From: Cloeon dipterum
Taxonomy: Eukaryota > Arthropoda > Insecta > Ephemeroptera > Baetidae
NCBI RefSeq assembly: GCF_949628265.1
Contig: NC_088788.1
Location: 2,356,001 to 2,420,000 of the forward strand
DNA: 64,000 nt
Direction of reading: 5' to 3'
The position numbers and the translations under genes are program-made. Under the pieces are notes generated by a model that was not told where the DNA came from, ran no database searches, and saw only the letters and a program-made list of their open reading frames with translations. Of the stretch, positions 22,454 through 34,479 are shown piece after piece (the stretch's first letter is position 1; each line of letters opens with the position of its first letter).

Positions 22454-22717
22454 TTGATTTTTGAGGAAATTTATATCCTGATTAGAAATATCATGTTTAT
22501 ACAGTTTCATAAAGTACTTTTATTGATGGCCAAATTACGCAAGGAAAATTTTGAGATCGATTTATTGAAGAGATTCAATTTTTACATGCAAGGAAATCAG
22601 GTAAACCAGCGAGTGCGCGCGGTTGCTAATTATTTTCTACATGGGAAAAGGACTTTAATTACACGACAGAATACAAACCAGCAATTACTAGAAAATTTTA
22701 TACTAGCCAGAAAATGA
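22454..22717 (+). CDS. Hypothetical 87-codon frame downstream of cullin C
   Basis: Duplicate of the frame at 14987-15250, differing by one residue. It is followed by the convergent cullin C gene. Not recognised; possibly a non-functional relic, since the copy in unit A is broken. Confidence 0.2.
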   Translation: MIFEEIYILIRNIMFIQFHKVLLLMAKLRKENFEIDLLKRFNFYMQGNQVNQRVRAVANYFLHGKRTLITRQNTNQQLLENFILARK

Positions 22718-22894
22718 TAAAGGAGAAATCTAAGCGGGACGACAAACATATAATATTCTGTGGCATAGAATAAGTGTTTCACTCGCCATTTGAGTCTTTT
22801 TTAGATACTTAGGTCCTTTGATATAATAAAGAATGAATCATCGTGGAGAATTGCTTATCGACGAGTGGACCTAAAAGCGGCGGAGAATCCACAT

Positions 22895-24908
22895 TCACGC
22901 AGGTGATTTTTCTAGCAATAAATCAGAACGTCGGCGTTTCTTTTGCTTAAGCTTCTCATGCAGGATCGTGTGCTAGAAAAATAGTCTTTACATCGCCTGA
23001 AAATAAATTCCCTTCCCGCACCTTCAAATTGGGGTCATCCATTTCAAGATTCTCCGGCAAGTTGAGCTTTTTGAAGATTAATTTTAGGTCCGATGCTTTT
23101 AAATCAGATTCTGCAAATGAATTTTCTGAACTGCTCAAATCCTGCATGCATTCCACCAACTGCAAACCAATTTCATCACCTCGTTTAGAAAAAAAAAATA
23201 GATAAATTAATTGGTAGCTGTACCATCCTGGTGCCGTCGCAGCAATCTTCTCGTTCGTTGTACTCCAGGACTCTCTGCAGCTCAACAATGCAAAGATAGT
23301 TCTGGGAAAATAGCTCCTCTATCAGCGCATTGTACTTTCTGTAAATGCTCTGCAAGTTTGCCTCGAACTCCTTTGGGAAAAAGATTGTCAACGAAAGATT
23401 TTTTCAGTTAGTTTTGAGCTCCATCCAATTGTTCACATATATCAGAGAACGTTTTGAATGTGGTTTATAAATTTACCTCCATGTTCAAGAAGGATGAATT
23501 CAAAGCCTCATTTAGCACCGTGATTCGCAAGGTCGCCGACAGACGTTCGAATCTATTGCTTTTAGCAGGAAGAAGCTGAAGGATTGTGTACAGGTTTTCC
23601 AACTCGTCCTTACGATTTTGCTTGAGCATCTGCTGGCATTCCATCATCATCTCATCAATGCGCTCCAAGCAGGAAGCTTTCTCGATGAAGATTTCTTTCA
23701 TCTTGCCAATGGATCTGCCAAATTAATTTTATTTCAATAGCATATTTGATTTTTGTTGGACCGCAAAACTTATATTTATTACAAAATGTGCAAATTTTAA
23801 CGATTTCTGTTCTGTTCTGCATAGAATGATTTACAAGTACCTCTCAGGGAGAAATATTTTGCACCGCGTGACTTCTTCTTCCATCATCTGCACAACTTTT
23901 TCGATGAACTCAGCCGCGTTCAATCCTTTGAACCATTCACTTGTCTTTGATTCGTAAAGCTCTCCCAGTTTCTCAAAGAACGTCTCCAAGAGCTAGAAAT
24001 TTAAAAGAAATTTTGTAAGCGTTTATCTCATTTTATTTAGTTAGGAATTTACGTCAACTGCATCAACTTGCTCAAAGGATTGCACAATTTCATGCACGAC
24101 TTTCGCCACTTCATTTTCTTCTTTTTCGATAGCATTCCACAGCAAGCTCGTGATTTCGATGCATATTGGCTCCAGCATGTGTTTCTTCCACGCGAAATTT
24201 GCTGCGCATAACACATTTCCGTAAATTTCAAACTAAATTTAAAATTACAAAATTTACTCATGTCCTCAAGATTAGGATATTTCTTTTTGAAGCCGGACTC
24301 GCGGATTAATGAACGGGGAAAAACGTCGTTGCTCTCTTGTAAAATCCAATTGTTGTAATGTCTGCGCAAAACAAGAATAAAGGAATTAAAATGTGAATCT
24401 CAAATCCACAAAGGCACTGCTTACAAGAAGAGCATCTGGAGGTTGTTGCTGTCCACCTTGTATTCTCTCCAGGCAGCACAGTAATTTTCCAGCAGATTTT
24501 CGTGGGCCAGTTTCTGCTTAACCCCCTTCACGTGGTCAGTAATGATCGATTCGATCATTGGGTGAAACTTTTCACCGAATCTATGGAATACACCATTGTT
24601 GCTTAGATCAATTACGGAGCTGTGAATTTTAATTAAGAGATATTTTAAAATTGATGCACAGAATCAAAACTTACCAAATTGCCTCTCTCCAGCTGGATAG
24701 ACCTTGCTTTGTACGATCTTTCAATATTGTACGGGCAACACGCTCAATATTTTTCCAGCATTCTTCGACATTAAAGTCTTTTTCACTATAGTCATGGTTT
24801 TTTATTTAATTAGAAATTTGAAACGAATAATCTCTAATTATATGTTCAATCTACTCACCACATCAGGGTTTGATATGCGCTTATTATTTTTTCCATGTTG
24901 GATTCCAT
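22895..24908 (-). CDS. Truncated cullin-like protein, copy C
   Basis: Same ten-exon plan, about 455 residues, with its 238-base exon at 23477-23714. The start is MESNMEKII. Cullin blocks are all present: LLENYCAAWREYK, the FFEKLGELYESKTSEWF block, and IYRKYNALIEELF. The linker reads NSFAESDLKASDLK. The last exon gives HEKLKQKKRRRSD and then, after a frame change relative to A, ends LLLEKSPA at a TGA (22895-22897). The basic stretch is kept. No cullin-homology domain follows in the next 2 kb downstream. Confidence 0.8.
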
Positions 24909-24999
24909 TTCGTCCTGGAAATATTTACTTATTAGGAAGGAGTAATCTATATTTTAAATTAAAATTAAATCAGATGAATAGAAAAACTTCAATTCAATA

Positions 25000-26850
25000 G
25001 ACTAAACAGCAGCAGTAGCAACGGCCCATTAAATTGCTACGGTAAATCCAGAGTAAGAATTTTTTATAGAAGACGAGGACTAACTAAGAAATAACCCGGG
25101 CCACGCGGAAAACCAAATTAGCGACGCAGAGGCAGAGAATGAGAGCGCGCAGCAACCCGACCCGACTGATGACCGACGAACTATTTGTATTTGTAAGTAA
25201 GAAGAAACGCCGAGAAGCCGCGATCTCGCCTCGATTCCTCCACTTCCGCTCCCTCCCCTGCCAGACCACTCCCAAATTTTGCTGCAACCCTGTCCCTAAA
25301 AAAAGATAAATGAAGCAAGAAAAGGTGATGGGCCATCCCTGGAAGGATAAGAATTGTCTGAACGAAATTTAAATGCATTAAAAAAATTGAAAAGAACAGA
25401 GCCCTAATGAGATAATTATTAATCAACTTCCCACCTCTCTTTTAACAACTATTATGTTCATTTTGAATTAAATTGTCAGGATAAGGCATTATTTTATGGA
25501 TCAAAAGAACCCTAATAAAGATTAATATCATAACAACAGGGGTGGAAAATGGACGGGTCGTTGACCTGGCCTGTATGCTCGCTCGCAGGTGTTCTCTCAA
25601 TTGAATTTCTAGTATTTCTACGCGGCCGATTCAAAAAATTAATTGTTATTTTTCGATGCGAGAGAAGCTCTCCTATTTAATCTAGGGATCTTTTGTTGGC
25701 TTTTTGAAGCATGAAAACGCTCGTTTGCATTCAATTGTAGGTAAAATCGTTTATAAATTTATTAAAGCATCCAGTTTTTACTCAACAATCTGTCGCAACA
25801 GTTCGTTTAAATATTTAAATTACGAAATGAGCCTTTATTTTTATTCTATCGCAGTGATCAGCTTATTTTGCCGCTTAGAATACAAAACGCATATTCTTAA
25901 AACCACCCTTGCGCGGTTTATGTTGTTGCTCCTAGATCAAATCCCCTTCCTCCCATTTTATGCCTCTTATTTTCGCTTTTTCTTCTCTTACGATGCCTTC
26001 ACGCACCACGCCGAAAAGTCCTGCACTTTTACAATCTAAAATATGTTTTTACCCGAATGGAATTTGCCTCCCGCTCTCTGAATATTACGAAGACCCAATA
26101 TGCTTGGTCTTTACAATCTGTTAACAATAGATTCAAAGACACCCCGCACCTGCCACCCTTAATGTCACAAGCAAACAATTGCAGGTATCTCGCCTATTGT
26201 GCTTGCACAACATTTTACGCGGCTCGATTTCTCCTCGTCTTCACGCCGCTCTGTAAAGTGCTCAAAAACGCATTTTGAATTTAACTTTTCTCCGTGGACC
26301 AAATTAGCAGTGACCAGATTATTAATTCACCGCTTAATTACTCTAGCCATTTTCTATTTTAAATCCAATTAACATAATTCTTGCACTTCTGCGTTCAAAT
26401 TAAAAAATTGATTTATAACGGACGGCCAAAAAAGTGCCGGTAAACTATTTCAAGTTCAAATACACATGAAAAATGATCCCTCGCCGATTCCTTGTTTGAA
26501 CTTAAGTGCATTTTGAAACTTAAAAATAGAATAATATAGAAATATTACCATAGCGAACACTGTCGACACAAAGACCCAGCCGTTCAGAAAATATCTGACA
26601 ATCAGTGGAGAGGAGAGTAGCCGCGGAGAGATGTGCTTGTTGCTTCGCCCGAAAAACAACACTGACAAGGTGACAAGAGCGAGGCACTCACGATTTCCAC
26701 ATTCGCCGCGCCCGCATTGGGATTTTTCTCTCCCCTTCGTTTTCAATTCACAGCAACAGGGGCTGGAAAGACCTGGCCTGGATGCATGCATAGGTCTTCT
26801 CATAATTCGAATATTCTTTTTTTATATATTGAGTTATTTTTCGTCATGCA
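25000..26850. repeat. Duplicated noncoding block of unit C
   Basis: Counterpart of the blocks in A, B and D, including the GC-rich island at 25100-25290. It has more small deletions than the others. Similarity ends near 26850, after the atgcaagaga run. Beyond that point the sequence is unique, so unit C carries no lectin gene on its right side. Confidence 0.6.
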
Positions 26851-27221
26851 AGAGACATGTTTTTTTTAATTGAATGAAGAAGTGAAAAGGCAAAAATTTA
26901 TGGATTTTTTGTGTCCTTAGTTAAATTATAATAGATAGAAAATCCAGCTTTATTTTGCCCATTTCAAATTCATTGGTCTTTGAATCAACGTTTCATTTGA
27001 TGAAGGAAAATATGCAAAAAATAAGTATAAGTTTTCCGAATATGAAAAGATTTTTGATCTAATGTAATTCGTAAAATTCATTTCAAGCCTATTAAAATGT
27101 GTTTGTTTAAATCCTAAAAACATCAAAAATTCAAAAGTTGCTGCAAATATGCTCAGGAGGTTTTACGTGTCGGTTTGAACTTGAACTGGCCTGGTCAAAA
27201 ACCTGAGATTAAATGGCATAC
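26851..27221. other. Unique AT-rich intergenic DNA
   Basis: No open frame, repeat or splice-site pattern supports a gene here. Confidence 0.4.
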
Positions 27222-27269
27222 CTGAGCCACGACGACAAAGACAAGGGTCAAGGCCATGACCGTCTTTAT
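27222..27269 (-). pseudogene. Signal-peptide exon relic of a chymotrypsin-like gene
   Basis: On the minus strand this matches the first exon at 32448-32495: a hydrophobic run (MALTLVFVVVAQ here, VIALTLILAVAAQ there) directly followed by a GTATG donor. The expected start codon is ATA here. A Met occurs four codons further in, leaving a very short signal. No protease exons follow to the left. It is probably the dead 5' end of a duplicated secreted protease homologue. Confidence 0.5.
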
Positions 27270-28232
27270 TCCAGCGTTGGAGTGATTTAACTTAATCTTC
27301 CTTCCAGGCCCTGATATAATTCTGCATCTCAAGTTATTGCAATTTTTACTGGCCAAGGCCTCCTTTACCGCTGCTCTGGAATATTAAAATCTAAATTGCA
27401 TGATTTCATGCAACATTTACGCATCTTCATTCAATTTTTGCGTTATGCTCTATTAAAAAATATTACTTTTATATTTTTTATGTTAGAATTTCTGCAGGAA
27501 ATAATTATATATGTAAAGAGCTTGCGATACTTCTGAATTCTGAACCCATTTTTGTGCGCAACGCGCACTGAACGACTGTTCAGCGGCACAGTTTCCCTCC
27601 CAATGCAAGGCGTACGCGACACGGCGAGATTTTAATATGAATTGCCGTGTTTGGTGTACTGCCTTCCTGGCAACTTGTTTACCTAAATTGAACGCCCTTT
27701 CTCGCATACTTGGAGTCTGTAAATTAATAATTTAATAAGATTTTTGGTAATAAGAATAAAATCATAGTTCGATTGACCCTGAAACCTGGAATTGACATAA
27801 TTATCGCGGATGTCAATCAATTAGAATTAAAATGGGGATAAATTTTTATCATTTTTCCTGTTCTGAAAGACGATGTGATCGAATTTACAGGTTTTTCAAA
27901 AAACAACTACATTTTGTTAATTATACGAATTGGAAATAAGGGCCTATTATTGTTTCGGCAAGTCTCTTTAAAAATATAAGAGCTTATAATCACAAATTTA
28001 CTACATTGTTAAACAATTAATGTATTATATCTCAATTTTAATGATAAAATGGACGGTTAAAAAATAACGAGACATGGCAAATCCACAGGGAATTTAGAGC
28101 AACAGCCATTTTATTTTAGAAGTTAAAAAGCGGTTGAAAGGATTGGTGAAAAGTCAAACGATATATTTCAAAAGTTTGAAATGCAGATTATTTGATTTAT
28201 TCCATATAACGGTTCTCGATACAGCAAGAGTT
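27270..28232. other. Intergenic DNA without a recognised gene
   Basis: Contains a 74-codon minus frame (27483-27707) with two Cys and no recognisable motif. An open stretch in frame with the relic exon at 27222 (about 27270-27375) includes KNCNNLRCRII. Neither has enough support to call. Confidence 0.3.
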
Positions 28233-30364
28233 TTAAGGGCGGATATCGACTGATCCAGACAAAAAATAGATCCAGCCAAGGTGAACTGTGACTCTGACGT
28301 AGCCGTTAGGATAATCCGTTTCGCAGCCATCTACATCTGAGGCTGGACCGAAGCTGGCGATTCCAATTTGGGTCTCCACTCCGTCCGATTCAGTGATGGT
28401 GAGGGGGTCGCCGGCGTGTCCCTCTTGCTAAAATTTGTAAATTAATTTTAAGGAGCGAAAAAAATAAGCGAATAAAGCGTACACTGCAAATGCCAGATCC
28501 GTTTGTGTCGTACGTGCACATTGTCCTTCCAGTGCTCACTTTAGGGTAAAATCGTAGACAAAATGTTTTTTCCTGGACGATGACGTCAGTGAAGATAAGC
28601 CGATCAGCGTTAGAGGTGTCATCTTAACATGCAAGTCGGGAATTAAAATTTTGTCTTCTGGTAAACAAAAAAAGAATATTTTTGGTACCATTTGAGGTGC
28701 GTTGCCAGCCAGAGACGGTTGCTTTGCATCTTTCGTGGGTTTCTGAGCGCCTAGACCAAGATGGCAGACGGATGATGGCAATATCCGTGCCGGACACCGG
28801 AGCGTCCAAGTGAATAATGCAGACACCGTCGTTGAATCTTGCTAGGGGATTTTTAAAGTGCGTTGTGTATTTAGTGGACTTGCCAATCTGCCGGCTGTGT
28901 TCGACATTTCCGCCTAGGAAGATGGTGAATGATTTTTCTCTGAAATTATGATAAGTTTGTCAATTATTCCTATCTGCGGCCGACGAACATTAGAAATGTA
29001 TATTAACACTAGATGTTTTGTTTTCTTCTTTTGTTTAATTTAATTATGTGTGACTTGAATTGTAAATGCGCAGTAATAGGAAACTACTGCTCAGTCACTC
29101 TTAAAAATTAAAACTTTTTGTTTATGACATGAAAAATTTGATGTGATTAAATTGTCATTCTGATTTGCTTATTCTCACGGCGGAGGTAAGTGTTATATAT
29201 ACGAATGTAAATAGCTAAGGTAGTCACCTCACCGAACAGGTTCACTATGGAGAGGTGGGAGAAGAATAAAGAGTGACAGACAGAACAGCTCAAAGAGTGA
29301 GCGAAGGAATACATATTATGCCTTTCATTGATCTCCCAAGTGCAACTAATTAATTAGCCATGCATACGGTTAGCTAGTGAAGATCATACAGATACTTAGG
29401 TAATTCAGTACTAAACAAGGAGCTTCACTTTCTATACCGTTGTATGAATGCAAATTACATGAACTAAACTCACTCGTAGCAGCATTGTCGAGCAGTCAGC
29501 ACTTGATTGTCCTTAATGATGGATCCACCACAAAACCTCTCGCCGTTGTTAATGGAAATCATGACGGTAAATCTTGGTGGTGCTGGTGGTGGTGTGGTGG
29601 TGGTTGTTGGTGTTGTGGTGGTTGTTGTTTCTGTAGTGGTTGTTGTCGGTGTTGTGGTGGTGGTTGTTGTGGTTGTTGGTGTTGTGGTGGTTGTTGTTGT
29701 GGTGGTGGTTGGTGGTGTGGTGGTGGTAGTTGTCGGTGTTGTAGTGGTGGTGGTTGGTGTTTCTGTAGTGGTTGTTGTTGGTGTTGTGGTGGTGGTTGTT
29801 GGTGGTTTGGTGGTGGTTGTTGTGGTTGTTGGTGTTGTGGTGGTTGTCGGCGTTGTTATTGGGCTCTGAGTTGTTGTAACTGAATCGCTGCATTTCCCAT
29901 GATCAATCTCTGTCAAATGCACATTTCAGATAGGATTATTTATCGTGCCGTCCAATTAACTTACCACCCCTGCCTAACAATAGGAAAATGGTGGCGATGG
30001 TTGTAGCGGCCAGCAAAATTATCAGGAGGGCAACAAGTGTGAAGCGGATGCAGAATCTGCAAAATTGTTCGTTTGAGTGGATTTTGCGTTATTTATGTTC
30101 TAATGTCACCTGCACGTCGCCATCGATTTTCGACGTTTCTTCCTGCCCTCTTCCGTCTAACAGAAATGAAGGAAATTAAAAAAAACTCAAAAAACTTGCT
30201 GGGAAAGCAATTTGAATTATTTAGATATTGGAATCACGAACTATAAATCTAATTAGGCTTCCAACCTATCGATCACAATCAACCTTCGGCCCCATCTCTA
30301 GCACTTAGCTGAAACCTATAAAATTTATTTTACTTACACCGTAGGTTAATTCAGCAAGATGCAT
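28233..30364 (-). CDS. Type II membrane serine protease homologue with Thr-rich stalk, catalytically dead
   Basis: Seven exons, all in phase, 387 residues: 30338-30364, 30110-30156, 29965-30056, 29474-29909, 28629-28939, 28483-28538 and 28233-28427. The N-terminus is short and cytosolic, with a basic stop signal (RKKRRK), then one membrane span at about 31-52 (TLVALLIILLAATTIATIFLLL region). A Thr-rich mucin-like stalk spans about 70-155. The chymotrypsin fold follows: FCGGSIIKDNQVLTA, FNDGVCIIHL, VSGW and GSGIC. The catalytic Asp is kept (Asp238). His is replaced by Gln (LTARQCC, Gln197) and the nucleophile Ser by Ala (GHAGDPL, Ala328). It cannot be an active protease, but serine protease homologues serve as cofactors in insect immune cascades (family knowledge). 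It sits alone between lectin-cullin units beside a broken relative. Confidence 0.8.
29560..29865 (-). repeat. Thr-codon microsatellite-like repeat coding for the mucin stalk
   Basis: Imperfect runs of ACC, ACA and ACG codons on the minus strand, interspersed with CCA and GAA. They encode the Thr-rich stalk of the protease homologue. On the opposite strand the same sequence gives long Gly/Cys- and Val-rich frames that are artefacts. The region is prone to length variation. Confidence 0.7.
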
Positions 30365-31695
30365 CTTGAAAGTTGAAGAGAGCTGCAGTGCAATGTTAGA
30401 GGAAAGTGTCTCGTGTTACTATAGTGTCCTACACTTGTTTTAGTGAATAGACTTGTTTCTATGCTACCTGATGGCTATCTCATAAAGTAGGGAAAATAAC
30501 TTGATGAGAAAAGTACTCTAGAATACATTAAACTTTCAATAACTACAAAATTGCTTCTGATTTATTCAAATTTTGCAGGATGAATCAAGAACTTGAATGA
30601 AAAAGTTGGATATTCTTTGTGCGTTCAATTCAATTCTTTTATTTGACTTTCAGCATGGTAAAATATATTCAGGTCTATTCGAATCTTCTCACAATGTATT
30701 CCATATGATTGCAAAACAAAGACACAAAATACACAAATGAAAAATAAACATACAACAATATCATAAGTTTTTGAAATAGGAATACTATTTTTGTGTTTTC
30801 AAAGGAGAGCTTTCAAAGCCGCTTGACTCGGGGCTCTAGACGCAGTGACAAGGGGGTTCTGCTTTGAAAAAAGCGATGTCTGGACCGCAATGAACAGCTC
30901 TGGCGCGTGTTTATTATTTTTTTTTATTTCATGTATCGCTCATTGTCAGACGCTCACATTGATCATTTAGTTAATTAGAGGAAATGATACTGAAAGGTTT
31001 TTTACTGAGAACATTTTTATGATTCTTCAACATTTTTAAAAACATGTTTTCGCAGCTCTATACCCTAATTAAATATTACGTTTTGGACGGTTGCAACAAA
31101 TATATGTACGATTTACAGATAATTTGGATTTATTCTGTAAAATGTCAACACTGGCGCCGCTTGGAACGCAGCTCCGAGGCCGCGGTTTCAAGTTCTATTT
31201 CCAGATATTTTGAGTTTGAGCACATTTCGCGATACTAAGCCGCATTTATACATCCTTGCCCTTCGCACCGAACTTCCTCGGGTCGCGCGACAATAGAGAT
31301 CCAACTCCAAACTGTTCTTTCAGTTTTAAACACAAACGTTGTGAAATGTATACACTATATATTTATTTTCTGTGATAATTTGAATGTTGTTTTTTGACTC
31401 AATTTGTAAATAAGTGCAATTAAATGTAACTTAACTTAATAGCTTGAACGAGCCTGTTGGTTGATTCCGCAGCCACCGCCTCGACGGACCAATGCCCGAA
31501 GAGCAGGCGCGATGTGCTTTCTTTAAAAGATTTTCAAAAATATGCAAATTTTGTGTATTGTATGGAAAAATCTTCCTAGAGGGGCAATCAATAAATTGAA
31601 ATTTTTTCCACTTTCTGAGACCTATCCCAATGGTTTATTTATTTCGTTTTTTGAGTCACTTAAAAAAATACTAGAGCTTAAATAATTACAAAATA
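30365..31695. other. Intergenic DNA upstream of the protease homologue
   Basis: Mainly AT-rich with a short GC-richer patch at 31140-31320. No exon structure, RNA gene or mobile-element end was recognised. The first part presumably holds the promoter of the protease homologue, but no motif can be assigned. Confidence 0.35.
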
Positions 31696-32495
31696 CTATC
31701 CAGGTGGATGATGCAGATGTCATATTCCAAACTTGACGGGTGGTACTTCTCGTGAATAAATGCTGTTGTGGAGTGTACAAACTGCCATCTGGGTTTGTCA
31801 TCGTCGTTGTTTGCGCCAAGGACGAAGCGGAAAGAGCGTCCTCTGAAATTTTGATAAGTTTGTCCAAACTGTCAAAAGTTTTTTTTTTATTTTCAGTGGC
31901 CATCTCACTTACCCGGAGCAGCATTGAGCAGCAGTCAGCACTTTATCTTCCTTAATGAGGGATCCAATACAGAACTTCCCTCTGTTAGTGGAAATACAGT
32001 AAGCACCTGGAATGGTAGAAGTCCAGGGCCAGGGGGTGCAAACTCTCGACCATTCATAACGTCGGCTAAAAATAATTTTCATTATGCGCCAAAAATTTAT
32101 TATTAAACAAACCTTGAAATTTCCTGATGGCGTCTCTGTAAGGTTGTATTGGCCTAATTTTGTTCCAGTAAACGGCCTGGAAAGAAATTTGTCAAATTTG
32201 TTATTGTTGCTTAAATTTCAAATCATGTGAGGATTCAAATGCCTCTTGAATTAAAAAAAGTCTCCCATAGTCGATTAGGTATGTTATTATTTTTTTCAAA
32301 CGGCATGTTAAAATTTGCTAGACTCCAAAATTAAAATTTGTATTTTAAAATAAGAAATGATAAATTAAATAGATGCTTAGGAGGCTGCAGATTGGTTGAA
32401 CTGGCTCGAAGATTTTGTCCAAGAAAATCTGAGATTAAATGTCATACCTGAGCCGCGACGGCAAGGATGAGAGTCAAGGCGATGACAGTCTTCAG
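31696..32495 (-). pseudogene. Broken secreted chymotrypsin-like serine protease homologue
   Basis: Exons can be traced at 32448-32495 (signal peptide VIALTLILAVAAQ, with CTG where ATG is expected), 32113-32176 (AVYWNKIRPI propeptide), 31913-32065 and about 31696-31842. The mature N-terminus VMNGREFAPPG is clear. A one-base shift inside the third exon then separates it from the GKFCIGSLIKEDKVLTAAQCC region. The catalytic His is already Gln, as in the neighbour. The Asp region YDICIIHL is present. The sequence stops there, so the Ser half is lost. The missing start, frameshift and truncation make it a pseudogene. Confidence 0.8.
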
Positions 32496-33002
32496 GTTGG
32501 CGTTGGAGTGATTTAACTAACCTGCTTTCCTAACCTTAATATATGTCTCATTTTATCGTAATTTTATTGTACTGGCCAAACATCACGTACTTTTTTCTTG
32601 CGCACGAACGAAGAGTAAATAATGCAATGAGATAATACAAAAAGAATTATGGAAATCAGGTCATCTCCTCAAAGCAAAATTATCTTTATCTCGCTCATGA
32701 AGGAATATTGGTTGATCTTTCTGATAGTTTTGCACAAAGCCGAAGGCATAAGCCTTAAAGTTTTACTCCACCATCGTTCTGGAGTTTCTTTGTGTCAACG
32801 CCATGAATGTAAACTACAATTCTATGGAATTTTGGGTTTCCTAAAATAATTTAGTTTCATATCTCACTACAATCTACACGGTTTCATAATTTATAATGTG
32901 CTTACACGCAGATTGCCGTGACTAAATAATTGTTAGGTGTGCTAAATTCATCCGCAGAATTAACCCTAAAAATTGTGCTTTTGCAAACAAACAAAATTAT
33001 TT
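32496..33002. other. Intergenic DNA with remnants shared with lectin flanks
   Basis: No gene. A stretch at about 32890-32970 resembles the sequence downstream of L4 and L5 (ttgccgtg..aaata..tgttaggtgtgctaaat), so it is probably lectin-array flank brought in with the inverted fragment to its right. Confidence 0.3.
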
Positions 33003-33708
33003 AGAATAGAATAGAATATTTATTAAACGCCAACGGCGTACAACTATTTCCAGCATTTATATGAGGCAGCTTTGGTTAAAGTCAAAGGTTGCAGAGGACA
33101 ATCAAGAATATGTACATACTATACAGATCAGCATTGCAATAACTAATACATTTACATTTGTCGGTAACATCCAGGTGAAAACAAGAATATGTGCAAATAA
33201 GAAAATGATATCCATGAAAAGAATATCTGGTTAGCATGGAACGATCCTTAAAATTCGTTTTCTTCCAATCAGTGTTTAACATTGCAGGAGTATAATAGAA
33301 TTTTGGATCAATATTTCGCTTTTTGATATTCATATTACTTACAAACTTGACAAAAGCTTCGGAACAAGTGAGAGAGAATTTTGATTTTAGCTCATTCACA
33401 AATAGGTCGGTCTGTACAAGTTCATAAACCAATCTAGAACGCATTCGTTGATCAACTCCTAGCGCCTTTTTAAAAAATCTAGATTTAGCACTTTCTAATT
33501 TATTGAAATCATTTAAATTTAAATGTGACCAAATAGCTTCAATACCGTAGGATGCAACAGGCGAGATTGCTAAATTAAATAACTTTGTAGCCGTATCAAT
33601 AGAGGACTTACACAGATTTTTTATTTTTAATGTTGCGAAAATAGAGGCCTTAACCCTTCGATCAATATGTTGACTGAAACAAGTGCCAGATGCTTGAAAA
33701 GTATGACA
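33003..33708 (-). mobile_element. 5'-truncated non-LTR retrotransposon (LINE), 3' end of the reverse transcriptase gene
   Basis: One open frame on the minus strand (about 33708 to 33082) reads through motifs typical of the region after the reverse transcriptase in Jockey-like elements: HIDRRVKAS..., ISPVASYGIEAIW, then ESAKSRFFKKALGV and SRLVYELV. It is followed by a short 3' UTR ending in repeated TATTC units (33005-33020), as seen at many LINE tails. The 5' end is abruptly cut at 33708 against lectin exon-24 sequence, as expected from incomplete reverse transcription. No clear target duplication was found. Confidence 0.75.
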
Positions 33709-34478
33709 ACCTCGACTGGCAAAAAATACTTTATATAAATATGTCTCAGGAATTGTTAGTAATTCTATGAGTAAATAAATGCGTTAAAAATACATTTTTT
33801 TTTAAATTAGACCGACGCTCAAGCTGAAGCAGATTACTGCTGCAAACTTGGCAGCCACCTCGTCATTTTCGAAAGCTTGGAGGATTACAACATTTTTATG
33901 AAAGAATGGCCAGGTTAAAAAGACTTATATTTGGGTTGTCAATTGGGAGCTGGAACAAATATTTTAGATTCTTCAGACCACTGGGCTTTCGTTGGACCGA
34001 CTTTCGACAATGGCGATGGCACCGACAGCTGGTGCTCAACCTTCAAGAAGCTGCCAGCAGGACTGATCACAGACGTCAACCAATATTATCGCAACCAGCA
34101 GTTCACGACCGCAACTCGAATCTACATGACGAAATCCGGCGGATTGTCATTATATTTAGCTGGACTCGGTTGCAATAGAGTTATATGTGGCCCACTTCCA
34201 TACTAGATAGAGTATCTTAATTTAATTAATCCAATCGAGGAAAATATTTTTATTTAAGACAGTTTTCTACTAAATGTGTGATGAATTTTGTGTTTGAATG
34301 TATTTTTTTAATAAATATTCCGTTTCTTAATAATTATGTTTTAATTTTATAAAAACACGAAGTTTCAACATAAATTTTAAATGTCGCTCTATTAATTTAT
34401 ATTCCAGCTTTAGGGGGAGGTGTCATGACAACCTCGACTGGCAAAAAATACTTTATGAAAGATTTACCAGTAGTTACA
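33709..34478 (+). pseudogene. Inverted copy of the last lectin-module exons (from an L3-like gene)
   Basis: This plus-strand segment matches the reverse complement of about 46840-47570. It includes a fragment of exon 24, exon 25 (from 33811, TDAQAEADYCC...), and a complete last exon (33950-34206, from AGTNILDSSDH to GPLPY and stop), plus the L3 3' UTR with its AATAAA. A second exon-24 fragment follows at about 34410-34465, so two broken lectin pieces are joined. No upstream exons exist. It differs from L3 by few substitutions, suggesting a fairly recent inverted duplication. Confidence 0.85.
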
Positions 34479-34479
34479 G

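Noticed and set aside
27270-27375. KNCNNLRCRII region as an integrin alpha fragment
   Set aside because: Only a C-x3-C pattern supports it; no neighbouring integrin exons are visible.
28640-28680. 31-base intron in the protease homologue (gtacca...accag)
   Set aside because: Too short to splice. A 90-base intron at 28539-28628 with GTTAAG donor restores the frame and gives the expected protease spacing.
29440-29883. Long plus-strand Gly/Cys- and Val-rich frames
   Set aside because: They are the opposite-strand shadow of the Thr codon repeats in the protease homologue stalk.
33906-34178. 90-codon plus frame MARLKRLIFGLS
   Set aside because: It is an alternative frame over the inverted last lectin exon; the true frame is the one ending GPLPY.
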